DNA of 20,883 bases, taken from contig FLMG01003316.1 of the NCBI GenBank assembly GCA_900088475.1, forward strand, positions 9,409 through 30,291, given 5' to 3'. The stretch is from Hyphochytrium catenoides (taxonomy: Eukaryota; Sar; Hyphochytriomycetes; Hyphochytriales; Hyphochytriaceae). Both the position numbers and the translations under genes were made by a program. Position 1 is the first letter of the stretch, and every line of letters begins with the position of its first letter. The notes under the pieces were generated by a model. That model made no database searches and had not been told where the DNA came from. It saw only the letters and a program-made list of their open reading frames with translations. Below, one piece after another: positions 8,314 to 18,960 of this stretch.

Positions 8314-11300
8314 CTATTCACATAAGGAAGAGCGCTCTTTTCTCTTCTTTCCTATCCTGGAGCCCGTCTCCACGGGCTTGGTCTTCATTATCTCTTCTCC
8401 ACTATGGAGCCAGTTCTCCAGCTCCTCTTCTCGCTCATATGTCTCCCTCTCTGGATGCTCTTCCGACTTTCTCAGGGCAGGAGAGAAAGAGAGAGAGAGA
8501 GACTTGGGTCGCGGTAGACAGCTCAACTTCTGGGAAGACGGCTTCGGCAGCAAGCTTGGAATCTTGCTCGAGGGTTCAGAGGCCTGGAGAAGAGGAGCAG
8601 GAGTGTCCGTGGTCCTTCTTCTGATGCGGCTCGGAGGGAGAGGAAGCCGACACGCAGCCGTGTTCTCGGAGAGAGAGGGCGAGATGGCCGGAGAGACTAT
8701 CTTCAGTCCAGTGCTGTATAGAATAAGGAGATGTTAGCGGAGAGACAGAGAATGGAAGGATAGAGACAGGTAGAGAAGAGAAAGACAAGAGTAGATATGG
8801 TGCGAGAGAGAGAAGGAAAGAGACAAGAGAGAGAGAGAGACAGAGCGAAAGGGAGAGAAAGAGAGGTCCTTACCTGTGGACCGTATCTCTGCGCGTATAA
8901 TCAACAGGAGACACATCTCCACTCTCGGCTTCAATCTCACTGAGAGGACTCTCCTTCTCCGTCTCCATGCCCTCGCTTCTCTCTTCTCCTGAAGTGGAGC
9001 CGCTCCAGCTCCGCTCTTCCTCTGGAGCAGGGCTCTCTCTCTCTTGGACCTCGGGAGCTTCTTCCCCTTCTCTCTTCTTCCCCAGAAGGGGAGAGAGAGC
9101 GGCAGACGAAGAGAGGAGAGGAAGAGAATCTACCTCTGAGGAGAGACTCTCTTCTGGAGCTCGTGAAAGGCATTCAAACCCGTTAGAACGGCCTAGGACG
9201 GGAGTAGAAGAGCGTCTATCTCTCTCTTCTCTCTCTGGCTGCTGTTGAGCATTCTCTTCAGAAAACGAACGCCTCGCACTCGATACCGGTTGAGGAGAGA
9301 GAAGAGAGGAGGAGAGAACGTCCTAAGGGAGAGGATGAGCAGTGTGATTAGTAGAGGATGAGCTTGAAGAAGGCGGAGCACCTGTTGCGTCCGCTGTCCA
9401 AGCTCTTTCTTCGCTCTCTCCTGCCATTCTTCCAGCTTTTTCTTCCGTCTCTCCAGGACATACTGCCAACCACCTTCTCGGGGACTCTTCCTTCCACTTC
9501 TCTTAGGGATCATAGATCTTCCTGTGACTGGAAGAGGAGGAGAAGGAGAGAGAGAAAGAACAGCCCGCTCTGAAGTGGAAGATGGGACAGAAGAGGAAGA
9601 GAGAGGGAGAGAAGGGGTCTCGGCGTCTCTGGATAATTTTCCTAGTGACATTGGCCCTTCACTGCTAGTTCTTTTTTGAGTGGCTTCATCCTGTTGGAAG
9701 AGGCGATAAAAGAGAGAGAGAGAAAGACAACAAGAAAGGACAAAGAGAGTGAGGAGAAAAATTTGGAAAGAGACAATAGGCTCCGCCCTACATGGTCGCT
9801 TTCTTTTCTGTCCCCTACCTTTTCTTTCCCTTTCTCCTCTTCACGCAGGGAAGGGAGAGTCTTCCTAGCAGTCAAGGCCTTTAGACGCGCCTTTAGCTCT
9901 TCGTTCTCCTCCTGCAACTGTCTGACGACTCTCTCCCCTACTGGGCCCCTCAGAGCAATCTCTCTCAGCCCTGAGGACAACTGCAAAGCCTGGAGAGTTT
10001 CCTCTCTCGCGGTTTCAAGGGGAGACGCCGCGGAGAGAACCATTGAGAGTGCTGAACCCCTGAGAGCGTCCTGCGGTGAGCCAAGAAAGCAAAAGGTTAG
10101 GATCCAGAATTAGAAGAGAAAGAAAGGATAGTGTCCGTGCTCTCCCTTCTTGTCTCGAGAGAGAGAGCTACAGAGAGAGTGCGCAAAGACGAGAGAGATA
10201 GAGGGGGAAATAGAGACAGAGATCACATGAAATGGAGACAGATAGTGAGATAGAGAGATACGCAGAGAGAGAGAGAGAGAGGAGAAAGAGAGAGAGAGAG
10301 ACAAGAAGGAGAGCATCCGATGCGAGTAGAAGCAGAGGAAAGAAAGAAGCGAAAAAAGAGGAAACGTTAGAAAGAGCGCGCGCGCGCGAGAGAGAGAGAG
10401 TCGCGAAAGGCAGTCATTACTTCCCACCTGCAAAAGCATTGCCACTAGGTTCAGCGGGGTTCCTAGGTCCTCTCGTCTCTCCACCGCAGCCTGAAAAGCG
10501 TCAGACAAGGCTTTGACTTTGTCTTCTGTTTGTCCATTGATGTCTCTTTCTCTTTCAATTGTTCCGAGATCAACGAGGACGAGCTTACTCTTTCTCGTCT
10601 CGACCTTCTCCAGTCCTTCCCTCTCTCTTTCTACTAGCTCAACATAGAGAAAGAGGTCCGAGGTATGAGAGATATGTCCCCTCCTAACTCTACGGAGGAG
10701 CGCATCGAGAGCAACCCTAGAGTTCACTTCTTCTCTCACAAGGCAGGAGAAGAGAGAAGCTTGGCTTTGTCGGACGCTGTACACCTCGGACGCAGGGTTT
10801 AGAAGGTCTCTGGCATGTTCTCCTCCTCCTAGCACTTCTAAAGCGGAGAGAGAGAGGGAGAAATGTCTCTTCTTCTGTTCCTTGGACTCGAAGGGAAAGG
10901 GAGCTGAGACAGTGAAAGTGAGAAGTCTCTGGATAATATGCTGCGCAATGCCTTCTCTTCTGAGCAACCACCTTCCGGTTCCACTCTCGCCTGCCACGCG
11001 GGATCCTGGGCCTGTAAGAAGAAGACACGCACTCTTCCCTGCAAAGAGAGAAAGGGACAGCGGCTCTAACTCCTCTAGCACCTCAGCTCCCGAAGCAGAA
11101 CTAGGGAGTACCCGATCGAAGAAGAATGACTGCCAGAGACCTTCTCTTGGTATATAAAGCCCTACTTCCCGCGCGCTGACTACACGCAGGAGAGAGAGGG
11201 AGAGAGAGGCAGGTATAATTACATTCCCCTCTCTCCCAGAGCTCCCAATCTCTCTTCTATGGCCTTCTCCATCCCTCGGTACTGCTGGGAAGACCTTGCA

Positions 11301-14300
11301 AATGAACTGAAAGGGTCCAGAGAGCTCCTGCAGTTGAGACACAAGCTGCAAGTTCCTCTGTCTTTCCTCTTCCAAGAGCTTAGCAAAGCGGTCCAGTTCC
11401 AACTCAAAGTACCAAGAATCACTGCCTCTCTCCTGTTGCTGAGCCCTTTCTCTTTCTCTCTCTCTCTGGAGCTTCGCCTCTGCCCTCTCCTCGACCCTCT
11501 GCCCTTCATCTTTTGGCTCTTCTCCGCTATCTTGGCCTCCTAAGATCTCGTTAGGCCCTGAAGACTTCTCAAAGAGTCTTCTGAGCTGCTTGACTGATTT
11601 TGCCTCAGCCTTGATCTCCGCAGAGAGTCCGCAGGACGCCGGATACACGGCGTATGGCTGTGTAAGGTAAGGCGGAGAGCTCTGGCAGTGCTGGTGCTCG
11701 CGTTGGAGAGAAGAGAATGCGGCTCTGAGGCTTTGAAGCTCCCTTTCTGCGGTTCTCTTGGCTTCTCTTAGGCTAGAGACGTCTTCAAGAAGATGTTTTA
11801 CTTGGCCTGCGTGAGAGGCTTCGACTATAGTTAGCTGCTCTCTCAGCTGCTCCACCTCTTCCACTCTGGCAGAGAGTTGAAGAGAAAGACGCCGTCTAGC
11901 CTCGCTCCATTCTAGCTCCTTGAGGGCGAGAGGGGTAGAGGAAGCCCCGGAGGACGATTGAGAGAGGGAAGGAGAAGAGAGAGAGGAGCGAGAGAGAACT
12001 GACGACCATGCTCCTGACTCCTGTCGTTCCCTTGCTCGTCTCTCTTCTTCTAGTCTCTCCCGCAGCTCCTCGATCTCCACAATTTTCTCTTCCAAGAGCT
12101 GCCTTAAGCGGCGAATCTCTAGCTCTTTCCTCTCTCCAAACTCAGATCCGCTCCCTCTCCTCCCTCCTCCAGCAGCTTCTGCGCTTGTCTCTTCTCTCTC
12201 TCCTCCTTCTTGCGAGGTCTCTTTGTTTCCGTGAGCAAGAGAGTACCTTGAGATCATCTCTTCTCTTTCTAAGAGCGCAGTCTCTAGCTTTCTGCTCCAC
12301 TCCTCCTCGCTCTCTTCTGCTTTTTGAGCTTGCTCTTCCATCTCTGCCACCAACTCATCAATCTCACATCTCCTCTGTTCGAGAGCTCTGTCTGTTCTCT
12401 CTCTTTCTTCCTCGATCTCTCTTCCCAACCGCCTCAGCTCCTCCTCTTGGCTCTGTATAATGTATGTCATGTTCTCTGTGTGAGACTCCAAGTCAGAAGA
12501 TGAGTCCTTAAGAGCTTGAACCCTCAATTCTTCGGCCTGGAGCGCTCTCTCTAGCTCTTGGATACGTTGATCCTTCTCTTGCAGCTGGTTCAGGCTATTA
12601 TGACGGGCTTCCTCCAGTCTGGCTTGGCTTTCATTGCTGATGTTCAGCACTTGCTCGTCCATGAGCTGCAGCTCTTCAGCCTTTGAAGAGAGTTGTTCTT
12701 GGAGAGAGAGGATCTCTTCTTCGCTCTTTTTGCAAGCCTCTTGACTGGTAAAAAGCCTCAGAGCCCATTCCTCTCCTTCCATGAGTGTTCTCTCTTCAAG
12801 TTCTCCCTTTCTCTCTCTCAACTCCATGAGCTTCTTCTCCTCAGCGTTTCTCTCTTCTGTAAGGCTCTCAACGGCCTTCTCTTTCTCGTCTAACTCGTTC
12901 CTCAGCTTCTCAAGACTTCCGTTGAGTTCTTCTTCAGCGCTTTGATTGGACTTTTCGAGGTCTTTCTTTTCTTCGTCAAGGCGTTTGAGGTCCTTGCGCA
13001 GCTCTTTCTCTCTCTTCTTTGCTTTCTCAACTCCTTCAGAGAGACCCTGCACCTGCTTCTGAAGAGAGAGAACCTCTTCTTCCTTTGCTATTCGCTCCTT
13101 CTCTCTCCGCTTTTTTTCCTGTTCTAGCTGCTTTTTGCTCCAGTTCTCCAATGACTCCATCTTAATCCGCATCAGTCGAAGCTCCTCAGCTTTGACCTTC
13201 AACTCCGTCTTCAACTCTCTACTAAGAAAGAGAGACCTCTCCTCTGTCCTCACAGCACGGGCTCTGCTGTCCTCTCTCTCCATCGCTGCCGTCTCTTTCA
13301 AAGAGAGAAGAGCACCTGCTAAGTGCTTAAGCCGCAAGGTTTGCTCATCTAACTGTCTGGTTAGAGTAAGAGAACGAGCGTGTTCCGTCTCATATTTCCT
13401 TTCAAAGTACTGCCGTCTCTCTCCTTCTTCCTGAAGATTTCTACGAAGAATAGGAATCTCTGCCTCTAAAAACTCCACGTACGGCGTCTGATCGTACGTA
13501 TCTCCTCTTCCCTTTTGCGAAGAGACTGTACCAGAGGAGAGTGCACTAACTCTCGCACTAGCAGAAGGCGGAGCCGGAGATGAAGAGGAAAGAAGAGCAA
13601 GGTTAGGGGAGACTGTCATTGCCTCAAAGCCCTCTGTTCCTGACTGAAGATACGGCTTCTGTAGCTCTTCATGAGGGAGAGGATGGTCCTCCTGCACGTT
13701 GGAGAGAAGACTTAGACTACTGATCCGTCCACCTGCTCCAGGGCCACGGGCAGCTGAGGATGCAGTCTCTCTTGCAGCAGAAAGAGAGAGAGTGGGCTCC
13801 CATCCTCCTCCTCGTTGCTGCCAAGAGGAGGACGAAGAGGACGAAGAAACTGGTGCAGACGAAGACTCCTGATAAGCGATTTGACCTGATGCTGCTGATC
13901 CTCTGCCATAGTATGGGGACGCCCCAATTGTACTGGCTCCCGCTGTGGAACTGGAGGTCGAAGACGACGAGGAAGAGAATGTGTGGCTGTTGTTGGAGCG
14001 GTGGGACGATGAAGAAGAGGCCAGACTGCCGTCGGGACTAGCACTGTAATAGGCTGAAGGGCCTGCGCTCTCCCTTGGGTAGGTAGGAGAGATACTATGG
14101 CTGCCAAGCGGGGGAGAGAGAGAGGGAGAAGGAGACATCGAGATGGGTCCTTGGGTCCTTCCTCCCTGTCCTCCTCCCATGTGGGCGGGCCCTGGTCCCC
14201 TCGTTGGAGCTGCGGAGATAGTTTCTGTGGCCTGTTCAGGCAACGACGGAGCTTCTGCGGCTTCCAGCAGTGCCTCTGCGTCCTCTGTGTCATACTGATC

Positions 14301-15209
14301 GATCTTCACTCTGAGCTTGGATCTTAGAAGATCTAGCTGAGACCGGACTTGACCGCCTCCTTTCCTTGGCAAAGGCTCTGATCCCGTAGCTCCACTTCCT
14401 CCGCCAACGCCGCCGGTATACACGGGAATAGAAGAACGAGGAGCCTGTGAGCTTAGCTGATAGCCTGCTGCCAAGTTCTCTTGTCCCGTCCCGATCCTGG
14501 CTAGGATCTCGCCCGGAGGAGATCCTTTGTGATACTCAATCTTGATTAGCCCCTCGTCCAGGTCCACCTTGTACATCCGTACCATGCGGTTGGCATTCAA
14601 AGCTGCCCGCAGCTTGGCTTCCAGTGCCTTCTTGTCCTTCAATTCTAGGGCGGCAAAGTCCCTAGGATCAAAGTGAATGGTCTCCACAGTGGAGCAGGAC
14701 ACGAGGGCATTAGCAGCTAGAATACCGGCTGAGACTGGGACGATAAGACTGCGGGAGAGGTCAAGGTGTGAGATAGAAGGAGAGAGATGAAGCATACGAC
14801 TGATGGCTTCTATTCCTTCCTGGGAGATCCTATTCCGTCCAAGCCCGACCGCTCTCAGAGAAGGAATGCCGCTGAACACTTGGGCAAGCTCCGTTATGGC
14901 CCGCGTCCCGTCCTGTCCAATCCTATTTCCATCCAGGTGGACGGATTCTAGGGCAGTCATCCTAGAGAACACCCTGGCAAGCTCCAAGGCTCCCTCGTCT
15001 CCAATCCTGTTGCCCATCAGGCTGAGAACGCGAAGAGAGTCTACATATCGTCCGAGGATCTGCGCTAACTCTGCCGCCGCAGCATCATCAATACTTCGAC
15101 GGTCCAGCAGGAGCTCAAAGTTCCGCAAATTGTCTGCTACGAGGCTCTGCATTGCCGGAGATACGGTTTTCTTCCCTCCACCAAGGAATTTCCTCATGTT
15201 GCCTACCAT
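8314..15209 (-). CDS. LRR-coiled-coil kinesin-14-like protein with a degenerate C-terminal motor domain
   Basis: Proposed minus-strand exons are 15209-10428, 10070-9819, 9690-9382, 9322-8874 and 8713-8314. Introns are GT-AG, all junction phases fit, and the product is 2063 residues. Start: the first ATG in frame (MVGNMRKF) was chosen; a second lies four codons on, and the frame is closed by TGA a little upstream. Domains: leucine-rich repeats about 50-180, Ser/Pro/Gly-rich linker about 250-570, coiled coil about 573-1175, kinesin-14 neck and motor-like domain about 1293-1632, charged tail to 2063. The neck LQELSGPFQFICKVFP matches the kinesin-14 'QELKGNIRVFCRVRP' joint. Minus-end motors with this order move or crosslink microtubules, but the nucleotide motifs here are eroded, so a non-motile microtubule-binding or scaffold role is inferred. 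Exons 4-5 lie in GA/CT-rich sequence that stays open by composition and are less sure. Confidence 0.8.
10071..11333 (-). other. Kinesin motor-homology domain with eroded nucleotide site
   Basis: Recognisable landmarks occur in order. FFFDRVLPSSASGAEVLEEL matches 'F.FD.VF....sQ.eVfeei'. LLTGPGSRVAGESGTGRWLL covers the P-loop, where canonical GQTGSGKT aligns with GESGTGRW (residues 1407-1414), so the Lys and Thr are lost. The switch I 'SSRSH' is not found; HISHTSDLFLYVEL sits there. Switch II 'DLAGSE' reads DLGTIE (1547-1552) within LVLVDLGTIERE. GTPLNLVAMLLQ joins across the intron to DALRGSALSMVLSAASP, matching 'NSKLT.LLQDSLGGNSKT...NVSP'. Overall length is normal for a motor domain. Confidence 0.8.
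10127..10406 (-). repeat. GA/CT-rich and (CG)n tract in the first intron of the kinesin-like gene
   Basis: Purine-rich on the plus strand, hence pyrimidine-rich in the transcript, with a short alternating CG stretch at about 10377-10388. It fills most of the 357 nt intron 10427-10071. Confidence 0.85.
14650..15209 (-). other. N-terminal leucine-rich repeats of the kinesin-like protein
   Basis: Repeats of the ribonuclease-inhibitor/tropomodulin type are visible: SLRVLSLMGNRIGDEGALEL, then ALESVHLDGNRIGQDGTRAI, SLRAVGLGRNRISQEGIEAI and SISHLDLSRSL. Spacing is about 28-33 residues, with the 'L..L.L..N.I...G' signature. About four repeats plus capping sequence are followed by a charged helix and KVDLDEGLIKIEYHKG. 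Such short RI-type arrays bind proteins; the partner is unknown. Confidence 0.85.
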
Positions 15210-16351
15210 TGGGAGAGAGATCGAGGCTGAAGCAGAAGCAGATGCAGTCAAAGTCCTAGGCCCTTTCTTCCGTCATAGTCTCTTTCCCCGAGGGCAAGAG
15301 GATAGCTCTCTAAAGCTCCCTCGCACAGATATAAGGCAGAGTGAAGCTGATGAACTAAGAAGAATATCTAGGGTGATGGTCGTTCCTTCGGGTTCAGACC
15401 TCAAAGCATCTCCATCTTATATCTTTTCTCAATGTCCTGCTCTTCTCTCTCTTTCTCTCTTCCGTGATGGTTCAAGGACGAGAGAGTGAGCAAGAGACGA
15501 AGAAAAGGAATAGATAAAGAGACCCTGAAGAAGATTCAAATGTGCCTGAGAAGCGGGCAATCAAGATCCAGACGAAGACAGAGAGAGACTGTGGAGCTTA
15601 AGATATCTGGGAGAGACATAGGAGGGTTATTGCTTGCTAACGCTCAGGATCAAGAAAGAAATAGCCTCCACAAGGCCCTTGGCAGTGAAAGAGGAGCAAG
15701 GCTCGGAGCCTTTTGGCCATCAGCGGCGCTTGCTCTCTCTCTCTCTAGTGATTGGACTCAGAAGGTGTGGTGCGGCCGTGACTAAGAGGATTGGTGAAGC
15801 TGAATGTCTCTCTTCTTTGACTCAATGAACGGCCGGCGTGTTCTCTTCTCTCCAGACTTCTACCCCTTCCAGCCTTTCTTGTTCTGTTTCTCTCTCTCTT
15901 TTCTCTTGGAACAAAGCCCGACGCTCCCGCCGTCATCCATCCACTCGAGGCTGTTCCTCTATTGTCTGCTTGTCATCAAACAACAGTTCAGCTTTCAGTA
16001 CCCCTCAGGGCATCCTCTCTTCTTTTTCAACCTTGGACATCCTTCTAGCTTCCTCCTTGTCATACTTGTACGACAGCTGTACACATAGAAGGACAGTGAG
16101 GGAAGAAGGCAGCTGAGACGAGGTACAATAATGCATTGATCGATGTTGGACGTTTAGGCCATGTAGCTTTTGAGGCTAATCTCTCCTTCCCAGGTGGAGA
16201 ACGAGACAGAGTAAGGAGAGACCACAAATAGCTCTAAAGCGAGGACAGACAAAGCCGGGGAGAAAGAAGTAGATCAGGGATCTTGCTCTGTATGAGAGAT
16301 CGACAGAGAAAGAGAGCAAAGGGAGAAATGGAGACTGAGAGGAGAGAGAGA

Positions 16352-16382
<31 letters not shown>

Positions 16383-16599
16383 TGAGAGGGAGAGAGAGAG
16401 GTATACACGGGAGAATGTCCGTCTTCGTCTCCTTTCCCTGCACTGAGATCCAAAAGCAGCTCCGCAGAAGGAAGCCTCAAAGTTTTATCGGAGATCGGCC
16501 GCTGATTGGCGCTATGGCGGCATTGAGAGCCACTAACGGCCATCAGCCGCCGTCCAAAGCTCCGCCAAAAATCCAACGAAGTGCTAAAGCGGCGAAGGA
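15210..16599. other. Divergent upstream region of the kinesin-like gene
   Basis: This stretch presumably carries the 5' UTR and promoter of the minus-strand gene. No confident TATA box, initiator or upstream exon was identified. Open frames here (for example 15486-15785) lack an ATG start and a recognisable domain. It is mixed-sequence DNA with C/T-rich blocks near 15840-16060 and the (GA)n block listed next. Confidence 0.5.
16320..16401 (+). repeat. (GA)n tract in the divergent intergenic region
   Basis: An imperfect GA repeat with G-run interruptions, between the kinesin-like gene and the unassigned island. Confidence 0.93.
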
Positions 16600-18130
16600 T
16601 TAGGAATCTGCTGTCCAGATTATACCTGTATTAGGGTCACGGGAGGAATAGGACTAAGAGACAGCGATTATGACAGAGCCATTGGCAGCTTCAGAATCGA
16701 AGCAAGCTGCTATTCTCCAGATATTGGCGACAATCTGAATCTGAAGCTCAATAGACTCAGCTCACCACGGTGCTTGAGCTACTTCCGGCTACTTGAGACC
16801 TATGGAACTTCGAATATGAAGTACTAACTTTCCAAAGTGGCGGGTTCAGCCACGCGCAGCACTGAATCAGTTGTTCGTCTTTTTACTCTAGGGAGGATCA
16901 TTTTGAAGCCAGCGGACGGAACGATGTTGAGTGGACCATTTTTCTGAGGAAGCATCTTGGATTGCTATAAGATTTGATGAGAACCTGCTATTCTTGGCCT
17001 CGCTGGATCGACATGGCTGTACCGCGCTGTTTGCACCTTGAGGGCAACAACAGAAGATGTAGGGCTGGAAGAAGACTTTCGGAAGATGCTGGTAGCATTT
17101 ATCCAGGTTCTTCATTGCCAGAGGGTGCACCACACCAGCCACGTTCCCCTCAAAATCAACAGTATCTCTTCGCTGGAACCATGCTATGCTCTTTTTGGTG
17201 GTCACATTATTGAAGCTAATGCGGGATCGCGCCATCAGTCGTTGCTGCTCTCGTCGATGATACTGATACAGTGCCTGGTGGTGACGATGAGGTTGATGAT
17301 TATAGTACACTCATTCAGGATGCTATCACTGCTGTTTGCGCTATGATACGGCAGGCAAGCCATGAGGACCTACAATGAGGTTGAAGCAGCGAACAATTGT
17401 TGTTGGCTGCTACAGAAGGCAATGTCGTTGGCTTTATTGAAGGCAACAAAGAGAAGAGAAGATGGAAGAGAAGGCCTATGCGCCAGCCACTCATCCATCA
17501 TCACTAGTAAGCGTCATCTAGCAGCAGCAGTCACCAGGTATGAATGAAGGGAAGGTGCACTCATCAGAGGACGAGGCACAACAATATCGTAGATCTATAG
17601 GAAAGAAAGACGTTGTTATCGAGGTTGAAGCAGAAGAAGAGTTTTCAAATAATAAAAGGAGCCGTGCCTTCCATCATCCGCCTCTACCTCACTCCTCTAC
17701 GCCCGCAGGCAAAGAGTCGAGACATCTTCTAATGCCCTCTGAAGCTATGAGAAAGATAGAAGAAGAACGTTAAGATGCATGCATCATGTCCTTGATCATC
17801 ATCTCTGCCAATAACAACTTCGAGCAAAAAAAATCTGCCTCGAATCTCTTCTTCGTCTGTCTTCTTCCTCAGTTGGGGGTTTCAGCGCCACGACTGGTTA
17901 TCAAATTCTAGTTACCGCGAGTAAACGTCTTCCTTGATTAGTTCTTTTCTTGGGGTGGCAAAGGGTTCAATGTTTCCGAACTATTCAGTATTATTTTCCG
18001 GTTGGGAAAAACACAGCCTTAATTGCTATTTACTTCAGAAAGGTATCCCTAGAAACTTTAAACCTCTTATTGGGCTGACAAGAAACTGCCGCATCACTAG
18101 CCCATCCATCCTATAGCTTAAATTTGCCGA
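16600..18130. other. Low-repeat island with broken coding-like fragments
   Basis: Unlike its surroundings, this stretch is almost free of CT/GA repeats and slightly richer in A/T. In one plus-strand frame, short open pieces of ordinary protein-like composition occur between stops: 16893-16970 (EDHFEASGRNDVEWTIFLRK), 17220-17378 (acidic, DDEVDDYSTLIQDAITAV) and 17385-17507 (LLLAATEGNVVGFIEGNK). In another frame at 16973-17038 there is LFLASLDRHGCTALFAP. The pieces faintly resemble ankyrin-repeat helices but are too short and interrupted to assign. It may be a decayed gene or mobile element, or an unrecognised spliced gene. No terminal repeats or target duplications were found. Confidence 0.3.
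17540..17773 (+). CDS. Weak hypothetical open frame, 77 codons
   Basis: ATG to TAA with no low-complexity repeat; the product is charged (DVVIEVEAEEEFSNNKRSR) and has no recognised domain. It is preceded by CACCAGGTATG, which could equally be a splice junction, so it may be an exon of a decayed or undetected gene in this island rather than a gene of its own. No function is proposed. Confidence 0.2.
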   Translation: MNEGKVHSSEDEAQQYRRSIGKKDVVIEVEAEEEFSNNKRSRAFHHPPLPHSSTPAGKESRHLLMPSEAMRKIEEER

Positions 18131-18171
18131 TGAGGTGGGTGGGTATGAACTGCTACCCTTTTCCGCTGTTT

Positions 18172-18201
18172 TTCTCTCTTTCTCTCTCTCTCTCTTTCTC
18201 T

Positions 18202-18241
<40 letters not shown>

Positions 18242-18330
18242 CTTGCGCTCTAACCCCACCAGTATCTCCTGGCTCTCTTTTGCTCCTCTCTCTCCCTCTC
18301 TCTTCTCTCTCTCTCTCTCTCACACACTCT
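18172..18330 (+). repeat. (CT)n block upstream of the SNARE gene
   Basis: A long imperfect CT repeat, with a pure run at about 18210-18239 and more at 18290-18320. It lies about 1 kb upstream of the SNARE start codon. Confidence 0.95.
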
Positions 18331-18412
18331 CTCTCTTCTCTCACTTCATTTCTGTTACGGAGTATTGCTTTTAGCATTGAGTTGTTCCCCTTGTTCTCCG
18401 CTTCACACTTTC

Positions 18413-18414
<2 letters not shown>

Positions 18415-18446
<32 letters not shown>
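18415..18446 (+). repeat. (GA)n block upstream of the SNARE gene
   Basis: A pure GA run of about 30 nt, complementary to the CT block 90-200 nt to its left. The pair could fold back on itself in single-stranded DNA or RNA. Confidence 0.95.
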
Positions 18447-18452
<6 letters not shown>

Positions 18453-18639
18453 AAGGAGAGAAAGACTGTGGCCGTTGGGAAGTCTGCAACTACTTGGACG
18501 CCGCATCTTTCTCTCTCATTTTTGAGGAAGAACCGTTGGACTCAACAGCTTAGATGGCTCTATTGGAGTCCTTTCTTCTCTCTTGAAGCCTCCTTGGACC
18601 TTAACAGTTCGCGCTTTCCTTCTCCTTCTCTCTCTCACT

Positions 18640-18960
18640 TTCCTCTCTCTCTACTTCTCTCTTGAAACTCTTCCTCTCCTCCTCTGTCTCTCCCGCTGCC
18701 TCTCTCTCTTCCCGACTCGGCTTGCTTTCCTCTTTGTTCTGTCGTTTCGCCTACTACTCTCTCTCTCTCTTCCGGACTGGAAGGCCACCGACAGACAGAA
18801 AGGATCAGCGGTTTCCTTTTCCAAGCACTGTGCGGACGTGAAGACGGCCATCCTCTCTCCTCTCTCTCAACCCTTCTCTCTCTCTCTCTCGGTCTCTCTC
18901 TCTCTCTCTGCCCTTCTCTCTCTCTCCATCTCTCTCTCTCTTCTGCTTATTGCTGCCCAT
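18640..18960 (+). repeat. CT-rich leader region of the SNARE gene
   Basis: Dense CT repeats with short unique islands. It may be promoter or 5' UTR of the gene starting at 19222; a possible leader exon ending at GGCAAG|GTGAGG (donor at about 19002) is a guess. The 19000-19221 stretch is unique sequence without a clear upstream coding exon. Confidence 0.6.

Noticed and set aside
15210-15251. Extension of the kinesin-like protein upstream of 15209
   Set aside because: The extra 14 codons begin at TTG, not ATG, encode a low-complexity ASASAS run, and the frame is closed by TGA just upstream; an upstream spliced exon is not excluded.
15486-15785. Plus-strand open frame of 99 codons with a basic N-terminus
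   Set aside because: Begins with GTG, has no recognised domain, and lies in the presumed promoter region of the opposite gene.
16830-16865. GGGTTCAGCC segment considered as a tRNA B-box
   Set aside because: No matching A-box at tRNA spacing and no cloverleaf; other GGTTCAA-like strings in the window fail likewise.
16888-17310. Minus-strand open frame of 140 codons
   Set aside because: His/Tyr/Gln-rich composition without a domain; opposite-strand pieces look more protein-like and neither is convincing.
18124-18525. Open frames of SLSLSL or RERERE type around the CT/GA blocks
   Set aside because: Pure repeat translation with no domain or unique coding segment; the same applies to frames at 3564-3886, 7085-7415, 8734-8940, 18583-19005 and 19296-19730.
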